64,000 nt of DNA from Trichinella spiralis (Eukaryota; Nematoda; Enoplea; Trichinellida; Trichinellidae), in NCBI GenBank assembly GCA_000181795.3, contig CM012955.1:13713374-13777373 (forward strand), written 5' to 3'. Of the stretch, positions 19,657 to 33,831 are shown one piece after another. The notes under the pieces are model-generated. The model was not told the DNA's origin. It worked only from the letters and a program-made list of their open reading frames with translations, and made no database searches. A program made the position numbers and the translations under genes. The stretch's first letter is position 1. Each line of letters starts with the position of its first letter.

Positions 19657-22600
19657 TTATGATTCAATGGAATAGCGGATACTGCTTCTTGATGAACACT
19701 GGTTGTCAGTAGAGCGGTTCTGATTGTGCAGATTGCGGACCCTTTTGAATTTGGATATTGTGCAATGGCGGCTGCAAAGTTCGCGCAGTTCTTTCCGCAA
19801 ATCAAAAGAGCAAAATCCATACAAATAAGGATTGACGCAAGAATTGAAAATGGCGAAGATGTACAAGAAATTTTCGACCATTGGATTAAGCTCAATTTGA
19901 CCAAGACGACCACCGGTGGAAAAATCCAAATCGACAAAGTGAAGAGTGACCATGATGAAATAAGGCGTCCAGCAGATCAGAAACGTGATGACCACCAGGA
20001 AAGTCATGCGAAGAGTTTTGTTCTTTGCCCGTCGGATCAGAAAGTAAGACGACCGTCGCAGAAAAGCGCTCGATGCTTCGTTGCCTTTTTCTGATGCAGC
20101 TTCAAAGTAATTTAAAAAAAAGTAATGATAAAAGTGTGTAAACTGATTTTATTTGTTTTACCTGATTTTCCAGCTTTCGCTTCGTGAAGTATCTTCCACA
20201 AAATTCCTCCATAGCAAAAAACTATCGCAGTGAAAGGAAGGATGTAAATTTCCAAAGCATTCAATATGGTGTTGAAGAGCACATATTGTGTGCTGTTTTC
20301 TAAATTGCACGCCCCTGTGGCAGCACTAATGCACTGACTGTACCAATCGATCAGTGGATGATTTGCCAAGCAGAAGGTAAAAATCTGAAAAGTAATCCCA
20401 TGCAATTCAATAATAATTGTCATTTATTTGGACATTTCTAAAATACAATATGCATAACTTTCAAATATAAAAAATTCAATTCATTTAATTTATAATTATT
20501 TTATTTTCTTTAAATAAATAGGAGAATGGTATGAATTAATTAATTAATTAATTAATTGATCGATTAAAAAGCTACATTCATTTTTGTTTTTGCTTTTCAT
20601 ACTATTTACTAAGCTATTCGAAATGAAAAGCGCTAATTATTAATCTTATTATTGCAAAGAAAGTATTTTCCTATACAAATGTGTGTAAAATATTTCTGTT
20701 TTTTTTTCTTGAGCTACTTTAAAAATGATAAAAAATCAATATCTGTCATGTATGTCTTTTCTTCAACTTATGATTTTGATAAACCGATTTAATCACATGA
20801 AAACTAATCAATAATATCAGTGAATCATATAAATTATGGAAAAAAACATTTAATTATGGTATGTTAATTTTGCTTTTCATATATGCAATGGTTAATTTGA
20901 TTTGAAATTTCTGAATAAAAAATAATGGTGCTATTATTTTCACGGCACAGAGAATTTCAGCCAAAACAGCTCTATGTTAGCCTTCCAAAGATACTGCAAC
21001 TACAGTTGCATTCGATTCAGTGTTGAGCTATTCGAATAATTTTGATTAAAATGCTACAGCAGGACAAGTTCTATATAATATGTGCAATATTTACCCAATC
21101 GTCTATCTTTTATTTTCATACTTAACTAATTATTGAACATGTTTTCATCAAATCCATTCTTATCAGCTAATACGGAAGAAAAATATGCATATCAACTGAG
21201 CAATTGTTTCAAACAATAGGTTTGGAAGCTAATTTACACAAGCATGTCATTTCATCAGTATTATTCATTTCATCACATCACAATTAACTTCCCTTTCTAA
21301 AACATAATTTACAAATTTATTTTTATAATGCAGTTGAAAATTACCCTAAATTTCAGCAGACATTTGGAAAATGAGATACTGATGCAACAGAATTCCGAAA
21401 GTACCTTCTAAAAGCATAAAATCCAAAATGAATCTACATTCTGCTTGGCAATAGTTGCTACTTAGTTCGAAAGTGCCAATTTACTTTGCTTCAATTGCTT
21501 CAAATGTAAGTTTCATTTGTATGTTTTAATAATATAAAATATAAACTATTATTATTCAATTCCTTTTTTTATTTCAATAACTTTTATTGAAATTCATTTC
21601 TAAACAAGTGAATATTTGTACTGTATTTTAAAAAATATCAAATGAAAAATAAAACGTACAATAATATTATTATCTTTTATGATGTTTTCATTAATCTTAT
21701 TGAAATACAATAAAAGAACCAGTGTGCATTTAATATCATACTGCTGGTATGTTTGCTTTTTAAGGTAATGCTTTTGTTCTGAATTATTAAGTAAACTTGT
21801 AGATAGAGACAAATTGAAAATGGCAATTACTGAAAGCCTGAAGCATTTTTATTTACTTACAATTGTCATAGGAGCAACTCCTTTTGGATATAATAAAGCA
21901 CAATGTATCAGTACAAAACATTCAAATTATTACAACGTACATAATAAATGTTACATATAAATTATGCATTTTACCATTTTACATTTTTTAATTTACACTA
22001 TATTCATGATATTTTGTCAACCGATGAAACTAATAACTGAAAAGAATAAAAGTCTACCTAGTACAACAATGTTGTGTTGGGCAAATGTTTCAAATATAAA
22101 TTTCACTGTACAATGAAAACATTATTACTTATCCCAAGTACAGTGAAGTGAATCATATTTGTTCTTGTTGTTCATCATGCAATTGTCGATTTGAATGAAA
22201 TTTTATGTAATTAAATTTCAAATCGAATGGAAATCTTTTTCTCTTTTTGATTAAAATAAGAAAACCAATGCAATGGCAATGATTATTGGGAAAATTAAAT
22301 ATTTTTACACGTTACAAAGAAGAAATTGTTCGATTCAGCTAATCGTTTTCAACATTCATTTTCCTTTGATAAGAAAAAATATTCTGAATATAACTTACCT
22401 GTGGCGAGCTCGTAAGGGCCGCAATAATCCAGGAAGCGATTAGCATGTTGCGAACATTTTGCCGAGCTCTGAAGCTGAACATTGGATGTACAATGGCCAA
22501 AAAGCGATCCACACACATGCATATAAGTAAATTGGAGGATAAATAAATGCCAAATACGTCCATATATTTCGTCGACCGGCAGAGCCAGTCAGGTCCAAGC

Positions 22601-22893
22601 CACTGCACAGTGGCCGTGTGTCCAATTTCTTTGGGCATGTGAATGAACGTGACAAGCAAATCGGCAATGTTCAGATGGAGCAGCAACGTGAACACTCGGT
22701 TGGATCGGGTGCGTGAAAAATTTTTCAGCAATATCAATAGCATTGTCACATTGCCGACGGCTGATAACAACAGCACAACACTGTAACAACAGATGACCAT
22801 AATGTTGCGCGGTCCGAAAACCATATCCGGTGTCAGGTACATCATTTCCACGTCGTACCCGTCGGATGTGTTGAAAGCAGTTTTGTTGGTCAT
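19657..22893 (-). CDS. GnRH/AKH-receptor-type G-protein-coupled receptor
   Basis: Three exons on the minus strand: 22893-22399, 20384-20162 and 20090-19657, joined across introns of 2014 and 71 bp, give 383 aa. Seven-transmembrane rhodopsin-class receptor at the plasma membrane. Visible landmarks are N-terminal glycosylation sites (NKT, NTS), GN in TM1 (47-48), LNIAD in TM2, the disulphide Cys in DWLC, CVDRFLAIVHP at the end of TM3 (DRF replaces DRY), RRAKNKTLRMTFLVVITFLI leading into CWTPYF in TM6, and NSCVNPYLYGF in TM7. The Arg-x-Leu-Arg-Met-Thr stretch before TM6 and the CWTPY motif are typical of the gonadotropin-releasing hormone / adipokinetic hormone receptor group, which in nematodes includes the gnrr genes. 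A Gq-type neuropeptide receptor is the likely role, by inference. A corazonin- or vasopressin-type receptor is the main alternative. The ATG at 22893 starts a well-formed extracellular domain. Confidence 0.9.
20534..20557. repeat. (TTAA)n / (ATTA)n microsatellite
   Basis: Six tandem TTAA-type units inside the large first intron of the GnRH/AKH-type receptor gene. Confidence 0.9.
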
Positions 22894-24199
22894 TGCTTGT
22901 TGGCTTTTTCTAATGTAAATTGAATTGAATTTTGTTTCAAAAGCGCTGCCGAATTACGCAGCTCGAGCCAACAAATGACACTGTATTTTTCGTCAGCGCT
23001 GTTAAAGCATATCCTACTGCCGTAACCTCCTTGATTAATCATGAATAGAAGAATGCAAAATCGATTTAAGAAGTTCGTGTGAATGGAAAACGCAGAGTTC
23101 TTCTATGGAAGCTTTTCGGCTGAAAAAGCGACAATTAATGGAAGATAGACGGTTTCTAACAAACAGTGAACGACTGAGTCGATTGTATCTTATGTACAAA
23201 AGCGAGCCGACTGCTTCCTCTATAGCTTCACCTATAAACAGATAACAATTTTATGTACTTTGTAAATTATACCGCTCGCCGTCTTCAATTGTTTACTCTA
23301 TAATAAATAAAATAAACCAACTCTGAAAATGTCCATTTATACTATTTAACTTGGCTTTTATCTAGAATAACACTGTCATTGCTTCAACACGGACTGCCGC
23401 CGCTTGCACGCAATGACTGTCACTGAAAATTTGTACACATATAACATGAGTATCTTTTTTATCTTTTGTTTTTCTTTTTACTTTTTTTAATGAATAATTA
23501 TTGTATAATTCAAATGATAGATAGAATTATGAAATTCAAAATTCTCTTTTACACTTTTCAGCACGCTGAGCATTTGCATAATTAATTTTCTCATCTCTAA
23601 AATGGAAGATTCACGTAATTATGCTGAACACGATGAACACTTGCTTGCTTAGATATAGAGATAAACATTAATTTTACAATTAACAATAGCTTGCTGTATA
23701 ATATACAATTAATTAAGAAAAATGATATAATAAATATAAGAAGGGAAAAAAAAGATGCTAGATACTTCAAATCGGGTCTGACTACCAACTACACTGGCTA
23801 TGAAGTGTTAAAAGTATAAACAAGTGAAGAAGAACATGGCTGTGCAATTTAGCTGACAAATTAGATGTACGCTTCTTTTTCAAGCGAAACGCCCCTGCGC
23901 ATGGCTTAATTAAACCGGTACGCAGAAGCAGAGGCTGCTGATATTTAAGCGACATCGCCTTTTCTGGAGATTGACTGGCTTTGACAATCATTACTGAGTA
24001 GTTTCAAAGTGGTTCTTTTTTAGTTTAAATCATTGTGCTTGTCCTGTGTCAGAACGAGAAAATAGTTTAATCAAAATTGCCCCACCATGCTTTGCATTGC
24101 AGTGCAGGTGGAGACTTTTGGGCGAAAAGAAATGCACTCGCTAATTAGAATATCGAATCCATCATCAACAGCTAAGTACTTCATCTAATGAATCACTCA
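22894..24199. other. 5' flank of the GPCR gene
   Basis: Moderately GC-richer stretches at about 22940-23250 and 23850-24180 could hold the promoter and 5'UTR exons of the minus-strand receptor gene. No coding frame is convincing. Confidence 0.4.
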
Positions 24200-24203
24200 A
24201 AAA

Positions 24204-24233
<30 letters not shown>
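24200..24233. repeat. (AAAT)n(AAT)n microsatellite
   Basis: Compound tandem repeat: about five AAAT units followed by about five AAT units. Confidence 0.9.
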
Positions 24234-24234
<1 letters not shown>

Positions 24235-25504
24235 CAATCGTGCAAAGCAACAAAGGCAATTGAAATTACCATTCACTGTTGCCTTAAGCCATATGCCATT
24301 ATAATAACGGCAAATGTGATAAAGTGAATCTGCAAAAATGCATGAACATTATTGATTGAAAATATTAAGCGTTACGAAATTATTTTCATTGTGATTTTGG
24401 CCAACATCAACACTATCGCACTCTTCCTAATTTTTATTTGAGGTAATTTTTTCACAAAATAAATTTTATTTGAATTTCATTAAATAATAATTTTATTACT
24501 GTTTTTGTAGCTTCAGCATTACTGCTATCATTAAAGCTGCTTACTTTATATTATTTTGCTTCAAAAAATTTTTTTGGATTATTTAAAATGATTAGCTATT
24601 ATCATGATGTTACATTTATAATCATTCGACTACTTAAAAATTATTGCATAAACAATTATTGCAAAAGCATAATAACTGTATTCGTTTTGAAGCATGCTTG
24701 TCTTGTTGATCATTTAAAATGGATGGATTTTAAGCCTTTTCAATTTCTTTATATATCAGTGTACTTTGGAATTATAAATTCAATCGATTCGGCCCAATTT
24801 AAAATCAATAATTTCATGTATTTAATTTGATATTTTAACATGCCGGTGAAGTCAGAACAAAATAGTTCAGCAGTTGTATTTATTTATAAAACTTTAAATG
24901 AACAAACAGATAGTTTTTAAATATCACATTTCTGTTTTAGCAAAAAACAGAAGTATCACAAAAGACTGTCTTTTATTTATAAATCAAATTAAAATCTTTT
25001 TGATGAAAATGAATGGAAAATTTTGAGCAAAATATACATTTCATAAATAAAAACAAAAAAATATAAACATCATTTTGTAAGCAAAAACTGAAAGCTCACG
25101 TAAAATTATTAAAATTTCCGGAAAATTCCTCACAAAATATGTGTATTGGCTCGTCTAAATAAACACTTTTCAATAATGTGCTCAATTCATGCATCTGAGC
25201 AACTGAATAAGCTTATTTACAAATTTTACAGAATTCAGAATTAAATCCTATTATTAATACATTAGTGGAACCTTTTATTATTTTTAAATTGTCCTAATGC
25301 AAACAAATTATATATGTATTTATTTTAGGATGAGTAAAAATTTTAAATAATATCAAGTGTTCCTAATCAAAATAGACGATCAAATGTACTATTATCTATC
25401 TGCAAAAAGTAATACCAACTTTGCTGGTTCAAAAATTTACCATAAAAATTTTGTATGAAAAGGCAATCAGTTGTACTTTGTTATAGCACAGTTTCTCTGA
25501 CGCA

Positions 25505-25526
25505 ACACACACACACACATATATAT
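25505..25526. repeat. (AC)n(AT)n microsatellite
   Basis: Short dinucleotide run, AC units followed by AT units. Confidence 0.9.
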
Positions 25527-27870
25527 TTTTTTGATATTTGTTTATACGTATAGCATCTGATGGAATGAATTCCACATTAATGCGTTTGGAAATTTTGAGT
25601 AGTACTCTTTGTAATCCATTTCAAAGCAAACTTCCCAAATGCAACGCAATCCGTTGGCAATCAGAGTTTCATAAAACAAAGTAGATAAAGTGCTGTGAGG
25701 CGCTTTTTTGTTTCTTATAAAATTGCTTTTAGCCATGTATCAAATAGCATTTCTGCGGAAAATATGATTTCTTGAAAAAATGTAACAAAATTTATGACAT
25801 CACAATGGAGAATTGTATAATTTTTTCTTGCATTGTATTGCTTTGATTTACAGTCAAAAATTTCTTATTTTTTTATTAATTATATATTGAATTTTGAATA
25901 TTCTTTGTTTCAACCAATAATGCTATGAGAGAATCTGCAATGAACAGCTTTTATATCATATTTCAAATTATGTAAACAAGTTTTTTTGTGAATCAATAAA
26001 ACCAGTGAAGCAGTAAAGTTAAATATATTTGCATAATCAAAATTTTCATGCAGATGAAATGATCACGTAATCAGGTGCATTGCTGATTCTTTTCAACACT
26101 AAAGTTGCATCATGAAAGTTATATCCTCATTAAGTAAGTCGAAAATGCTTTGATTTAAGAAAATTTTTAAATAAAACTTCAAATCATTTATAATTTTCAC
26201 AATTTTAGTTCAGTCTCTATTGAAAAATAGAAATGCACTAAATTAAATATTTTTTAACGTTTCATTTCCTTCAAATAAAATGTAACAATGGGATAACTGT
26301 ATGATTATGTGCGATTTCAAAACTTTTGATAATTCTTAAACATTTTTTACAATCACTGCAGTAGTATTTTTGTGTCTAATTTTTAAAGTATGTACTATGC
26401 CATGGAAAACAATATTATTACTTCTAATGTTAGCATGTTGATGTTTTCAAATTTCTGTATTAATTTAACTACTACCCGTCCTTATATTTTGATATATTCA
26501 AAAAGTTGTTCAGACTATTATTATTACAGTAACTGAGCAGTGTAACTTGTTGAATATTATACAAAATAGATTTAAAGTGCCAGTCGTAATTTAATTAATT
26601 ACTGTTTCAAGATATAAATGAAAATATTCAACAGCTGAAGATTCTGTCATTTATTACATTTGTGTTTATTTTTTACAAGTTTCATTTGAATTACATTGTA
26701 ATTGACTTACGTGTAAAGCATAAATAATACAAAAATTGATTAGCAAACTAGTAGTTATTAAAATTTAATTTTCAATAAAATTAACTTATTAAAACCAATA
26801 GAATTATGCTATGAACCAAACGGGCGTTATATAGGTAAGCGGAAATGAATATATGTAAATTTTGAATAATTTAAAGATATTTTACTTTCAAGTTTGAAAG
26901 ATGTTCATCATTTAACGCATTATGAATAATAACGGAGACAGTACAAATGTTTTTCACATATGATTTAAATCATTTCAGTTCTGATCTGATAAAAACAAAA
27001 TGTTAAAGTGAGCGAATAAAATGAAGTAATTCGATGCTTATAAAACATGGATCAAATGAATTTATTTTACATTAATAACGACATTATACTCTTATGCATT
27101 CCTTATTTATTTGTAATAAATGAAATAAATATTTGGTGTAACGGAAATAAAAAGTTTCAAAATTAAAGAAATTCATTGATGCCGGACTTTCCGTCAAAAA
27201 ACATCGATAAGATTTAATAATACCTATTATTATAAAATAGTTTACTTTTTTATTTGGAAATAAAATAATCAAATGTGGTGCATGATTAAAAGATTTCATG
27301 CCTCGTATCATTAGCTTCACATCTTATTTTGTAAAACAGCACTCAATTTAATAATAATCTAGTACGTGTTTTTAGTATTAATTTAGTCAGCTTTTACTAA
27401 AAAAAATAAATAAGAAAAACAATATATAGCACTTCGTACAAGCAATTATAATCAAGTACATTAATTTCACTGAAGATTTGTATGCAAATTTTTGTAGCAC
27501 AATCTTATTCATACATCAGTTGGTATTATACTATGTATGGAAATTTGCGAATGCATAATTATTTAGCAAATACAATGAATATTTCACTTTATGCATTCCT
27601 CTTCGTTAACCGCTCAATCAGTGCCTCTCTATTTTCAATGCCATTTTACTCTATGCAGCAACACGCCATTTATTCCTAAATAAATCTTGTTGACTACTTC
27701 GAACAACATAGTCTTTCCAACTTGGTAAGTTCACAGTTTTTTGGTGTTGTTTGTTTGTTTTTACTTTTTTATTAATTTTTTTCGATTCCTTTATAAATTG
27801 TGAATTTTTTTGAACACCAATGCTTTACATAGGCTGAGAAACATTTCTTTTTAGACATTCATTCACGAGC

Positions 27871-27914
27871 AATAATAATAATAATAATAGTAGTAGTAGT
27901 AGTAGTAGTAATAG
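27871..27914. repeat. (AAT)n(AGT)n microsatellite
   Basis: Compound trinucleotide repeat. Read on the minus strand it makes a poly-leucine frame that should not be taken as a gene. Confidence 0.95.
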
Positions 27915-30900
27915 TGCAATGAAGAAGCACAAAATTTCAATTTCAGCTTGAAATGTAACACTCAAATTAGAATACCGTTTGGTGATTGTTCTCTGTTCTG
28001 CATTAGTAGTCAGCACTAATTCTGAATGTCATTTTAAATGCTTCACAGTATAAGTCACAGAAGTGTCAAAAGGGAAACAATAAATTCAAAAAATTTCACT
28101 TTTCATATAAACTGTCTTTTTGATACGGGATTGATTGTTTGCTTTGCAAAATCTTGTTATGCCAAATTATCAGCGTCAGTTTGTATAATGATTTCTTTCA
28201 CCCCGAATGAAATACTAAGCATGCTTTTATGTTTAATTAAATTTTACTGTGCAATAATTGCCAATGGAAACATTCCTGATTTACTCATGCGCAGCACACG
28301 GCACCACTTTGTTTGTTCGATACTCTGCAATATTCGAACCAATTTAATTAAAAAACACTTGGCTTTTTTGAGAAAATGACATAAAATGCGCGTAGTCGTA
28401 GAATTTCTTATTAATTTTATGAAAAAATTAAAAATAATTTGTTAAAATTAATCTCGCATCAAAAATACAACAAAAATGAATAACATTGTTGTCTGCATGC
28501 TTCGTCGTGATTCAATTTTAAAAAGTAGAAATTATAAAACTGATTTTTATTTTTCTATTAGTGGTATAGTATTATTCATATAAAACCCATCATGCACTGG
28601 AAACTAAAGAATCGTACACTGTAATGCAATAGCAAAACTATATTTAAATATCTAACCGCTGGTGTGTAAATGAGACAATAATTACTGAGCACAGCTTTAA
28701 AATTCGCTTAGATGTGAATATTTGAAAAATACAAAATCGAAATACCTGAAAATTTGACGAAGAAGCAAACTGCGCCTAAACATTCAAACTATTTGTAGAA
28801 GATTTTGTTTATCGTGCATAATGTAGGGAATATTTTAATTTGCTGATCAATTTAATTGAATTTTCTATCAATAATAAGCATTTGTAAAAGAATGAATAGT
28901 TGATTATTTGAAACAAAGGATTTCATGCAAGAATGAATATTCTTCAATTGGCATTTAGTAGTTTGCTTTTAATTATATTTTTGAAAATACCTCCTACATA
29001 TATTCACATATATTCATATGTGGCGTGTTTGTGCGGGTGTAATGGATGATTTATACATATATTATTGAGTATATTTTGTATTTTATTATTAGTAGTATAT
29101 TTTTCAACGATTTGCTATGAAATTCCTTTACTGTGGAAAATTCATATTATGTTCTAAAAGTGATGGAATGGAAATTAGTATTAATTGCTTAATTTTTAAT
29201 TGTGCTTTCTTTTTTTCTGAAAAACATCCCTTTGCATTCATGTTAAGCAATGCATGTGTTATTTCCGTGATCCAATGTGATCATTCAACGCAATGCAATG
29301 TCAACTTTCAAAATAGGGAACTTTCATGAAATTAGCGCTGTTCACATTTCTGAACAATCCGTTAATTAAAACTGAAGCAATGATTTACCACTGCTACATT
29401 GGTGATCGATGGTAATTACAGGGTCGTGTCATTATTGACTAATACAAAAATGCTTCTTTTTTTTGTTCAATAAAAACAAAAATACGGAAAATAAGAATAA
29501 TTATTAATTAAAATTATACCATTCCTTGAAACAAAATCAAAATATCCAAATATTTTGCACAAATATTTGAATGTTTAATTTTTTCAAATTTGTCAATTCA
29601 GATGAAATGCAAAAGTCATTTTTCAATATTCAAATACTTGAATTTTATTTATTTAAAGAGCATCTTTTGAAAGATCATTACTAGCGAGATAATTCACTTT
29701 ACCCTGTCCATTTGTTTTATAGAATTTATTCCAAGCATGAAAAAATATTTTTTTAATTTGAATACATTCAGTTTGTTGTCGTCGAACTAAATGTTCAAAG
29801 TAATACAATTGACAGAATTGGAGAATAAACAAAATGATCAATGATGCTGAATAAAAATCTTTGTAAAGCAAAAAAGCATATCGGCAGTCAATAGTAATAT
29901 TTCGCTTTGTTCATGCTACACTTTGTGCGTACGATACTTTATAGTATAAGAAATAAAAACTGTGGCTTTTACAATTTTAATTATAGAATTTAATTTTTTG
30001 AGAGACAAAAATGCGTCCATTCATTAAAAGATACGTGGAATATACGTCAGAGTTAATAAAAAAATCTCATTAAATAAATGTCAGTGATGCTTTGTTTCTA
30101 AGTACTTATCACCATTGTTATTATGTAAGATGCGCTTCCAAAAAAGGGGTGAAATTGTTCCCTTATTAGCTAATGAGAGGCTTACACGGAATTATAAATG
30201 AAGCATGATCTGCTGTAACGTCAAGCTGTAACGTATTGAAAATTTTACATTTCCATTTTAATTTTTATACGTTCACCTTAAATCCCCACAGCCAGTTTTC
30301 ATTATGTCTCATCGTTGCACTTTTTGCATACATAGTAAATGTCCATTTGTGATGAATATTACTTACAATGTTCGAATTTAAAATAAGCACCTTCAACATT
30401 CTCAATGTTCAATATTTGATGTCAAAGGTAAAGAAAGTAAAATTTTGAAAATAAAAATGAAAACAAATTCGTACCTTACAATTATAATAAATCATATTTT
30501 GAATAAATAAAATAAATAAGAATTAATAATTTGAAATAATATCAGCTAATTTTTCATCTCAAGCGAATGGAAGAACTCAATTAATAATTTTCAGTATCTA
30601 TGTTCCACTATAGCCAAAATTAGCATATTACTTCTGTTTACTGATTGAAAAATAAGTTCATCACCGGATGTGGCATTCTGAATTTAGATTTTACTTAATG
30701 TTTCATATTAGCTGATCAGTTTTTCCTAGCAAATTTTTCAGACTTGAAGTTGAAAAAATTTCATCATTATTATCAATGCTTTGGTCACTTTAATTATTCT
30801 TAATTCTACAGTACAATGAAAATCAGATAATTGTCATATTTTCAAGATTGTTGCTATTATTTAAATGATATTATTTATACGTCATATTCAAACTTTCCAT

Positions 30901-31140
30901 TCATTACCACTCAATTCAGAGTACATCATTGTTAAAATGGGAGTTGGAAAAAATAAAAAAAATATGCAGGTGCGTATAGTTAATATTTATTTAATAAATT
31001 TGAATTTGGTGCACGTAATCGCTTTCATGACGCAACAGTGAATTTACCAAGATAAAATTTATGCAATTAAAGATAAATTATATAAATGAATAATGTGCAT
31101 TGCACTGCATTGAATTAAACTATGCGCAAACAGAAATTCA

Positions 31141-31160
31141 ACACACACACACACGCACAC
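31141..31160. repeat. (AC)n microsatellite
   Basis: About ten AC units with one interruption. Confidence 0.9.
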
Positions 31161-32453
31161 ATTTGTTCTAATCATAAGCTCGTTCAGAATTATCATATTT
31201 TGTTTTCATGCATTTTTTATTCAATAAAATATAAAATTTATGATCAATGCAGTGATATATCTATTTTAATAATAAATAATTTTAATAAATGTCGACATCC
31301 ATGCACCAACTTAGACAGTCATTTCTTTATGCATAGCTTTTGTAATGTAGTAGTATAACATTTCTATACTTTCGGTTTTATAATTCATTTGTCATAAAAG
31401 AATACTTGAAAGTATGAAAAAAAATAAAGCTTTATATTAAATAATATAAAAAATATTTATGTGAACTTACAGTTTTTACCAACGTGCACTTTTACAATGG
31501 ATGTGGAAAGTTGTATGCAAATTATATTACATTACAAATTTTAATTTGGTCTATCATTAAGAAATATCATCTTATTGCAATAAAGTTATTTTGCAGTTAA
31601 AATTGTCAAATAGCTTGATGAAACGTCTCATGAAAAGCAATCCATAAAAGTTCACATCAGCAATAAAAACTGACATATGTGGTTATTGTTTGAAAAAAAA
31701 GGCAGTAGGTATTTTTTTGCAAAAACTTTGAAATAATTGAATATGCAGTACGTTTTGTTGAAAAGTTATGATAATAGACGAATTTTGAATTATAATTGAA
31801 ACGCAAGCACTCAGGTAATGCTTGGTCTTTGTCATTCATCACAAATATAAATGATCCTAAAAAAAGGTTGAGTTTTCACACTGCCAACTGACTTGATGTC
31901 AGAAACATCAAAGATAGCATGTGAACGTTTTATATTTTGCAAAGTTCAAGCAAAAAGCAAGATTAGTTGCATTTTTCCAACAACAGTCATTCCAAGTTCA
32001 TATGCGTTGTCCAGTGAGGCAAATAATTCAAATATTTACAACTGGCTTACAATTTCTGAGTGTACATATTTACAGCATGGGTGCAAAGTTTGCAAAAATA
32101 TCTCATTGCAAAATTTTGCAGTTCATTTAATCACTAAAATTGTATTTAAAAGTTGAAAAATTATGATCTGTGTACGAGATGTGATAATAATAAATTCCAC
32201 ATTGTTACAAACTTACTCTGTTTCTGAAAAATTCTAAAATTATTGTTCATAGAATCTGCAAAACATAAAATAAAATTCCATTGAATTGTTTATTATAAAA
32301 ATAAAAAATCACAATATAGTCAGAAACGTTAGATGCAAATTTTATTATCTTAAATTAGGTTTTTAAAATATTTTGAGTTTAAAAATAATTTAAAGAACGA
32401 ATGAATAACTTCTTCAGTGCAGATAGAAATTTCAATTTTTCATCAGCATTATC

Positions 32454-32474
32454 ATTATTATTATTATTATTATT
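32454..32474. repeat. (ATT)n microsatellite
   Basis: Seven ATT units in the gene desert. Confidence 0.9.
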
Positions 32475-33798
32475 GTCATTTACTGAAAATATTATTGCGA
32501 TATATTTTCTCTGCATATTATGCATATTTCACACTTATTGTAAAAATTGTGCTTCAAACGAATTGTATGCATTTAATTTGCTTCATAGCGCATGCATTCA
32601 TCGTATTTGTTGTGTTTATTAAACGATGAAAAACATTTTTCAAGCTCATTAATTAAGGCAGTCCCAGCGGATAATAAGATAATTTATTTGCATTTATTTG
32701 AAAGCTTACGTTGAAATAGGAATGAGATATAATGAAATTTTTACGACAAAAAATTTCAAGAATTAAAGTGAACAAAAATATGCAAATATGAATTATTGTT
32801 CACGAAAAGTAATTTTGCTTATAAATAAAATCTCAAAGAGTGCTGAATGGGTTCGCTAGTGAGCTTTCTGGTAAGCTGATTAACAATGAATTCGAAATAT
32901 TTGTTCTCCTTTGTTTTCTTGAGAATATTAATTTTAGCAAGAAAAGCATTCCAATTTGAACTTTGAAATGATGAAACTATTACGCTGCTTCATAAAGTAA
33001 AAAAAGCTTCAAATTCACAGCATAGCTGTTGAGTGCTATAAAAATTGCTTCCCTACACATTTGTGAGCAGTTAGTTTTGTCTGCTATTTAGAAGAAGAAA
33101 TTAATTTGAATAATTTTCTATGACGTAAAAGTAAAAAAATATCATATGAAATAATAATATGTTTTACGAGGATTCTTATTGTAATGCATTAAAGTAGAAT
33201 TAAGCTTTCCTAACTTACTTGGATCTTTTCATAAAAGTAATGATGACCACCGATAATTGCTCGTATAAGTTGAACTTAAAAGGTGAAAGTAAAAGTATCC
33301 GATGAAATGTGACAGCTGGTTCTTTAGCAAGAGGCAGCATACGGGAAGATTAAATCAATCTTGAAGAAAAGCATGTCACATATATTCATACTTCAAACGT
33401 CGACAGACGAATGAAATCAAATGACAACTGTGTGCGCCCTTACTGCTAAGCACTAAACAAAGTGATGACGCTGCCCTTTTCCATTGATTTCATGATATTG
33501 TGACTTCCGCCGTCAGACAATGGTGCAAATTAAACATTAAAGCCATGCTTTCCAAAGCATTTTTCTAGAATTATCCATCATCAACAGGTAAACAAATCTG
33601 GAAATATAATGCTGCGTCAATGTTTGTTATATTCTATTCTGATTTATCTGATGCAGCTAAACAGAAATTTAGAAAAGCAGAATATGCAGACAGATCACAT
33701 CAACAAATGCTATTTTTTGACAATTTTAATGTAATTTTAACCAATTTCAAATGCTCAATTTTCATATGCTTTACAAAAGCCTGGCAACCGTTTTTACA

Positions 33799-33831
33799 AT
33801 AGAATAGAATAGAATAGAATAGAATAGAATA
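33799..33831. repeat. (AATAG)n pentanucleotide microsatellite
   Basis: Six perfect AATAG units plus a partial one. Confidence 0.95.

Noticed and set aside
27825-28016. Poly-leucine open frame on the minus strand
   Set aside because: It is the translation of an (AAT)n(AGT)n microsatellite; no gene-like sequence on either side.
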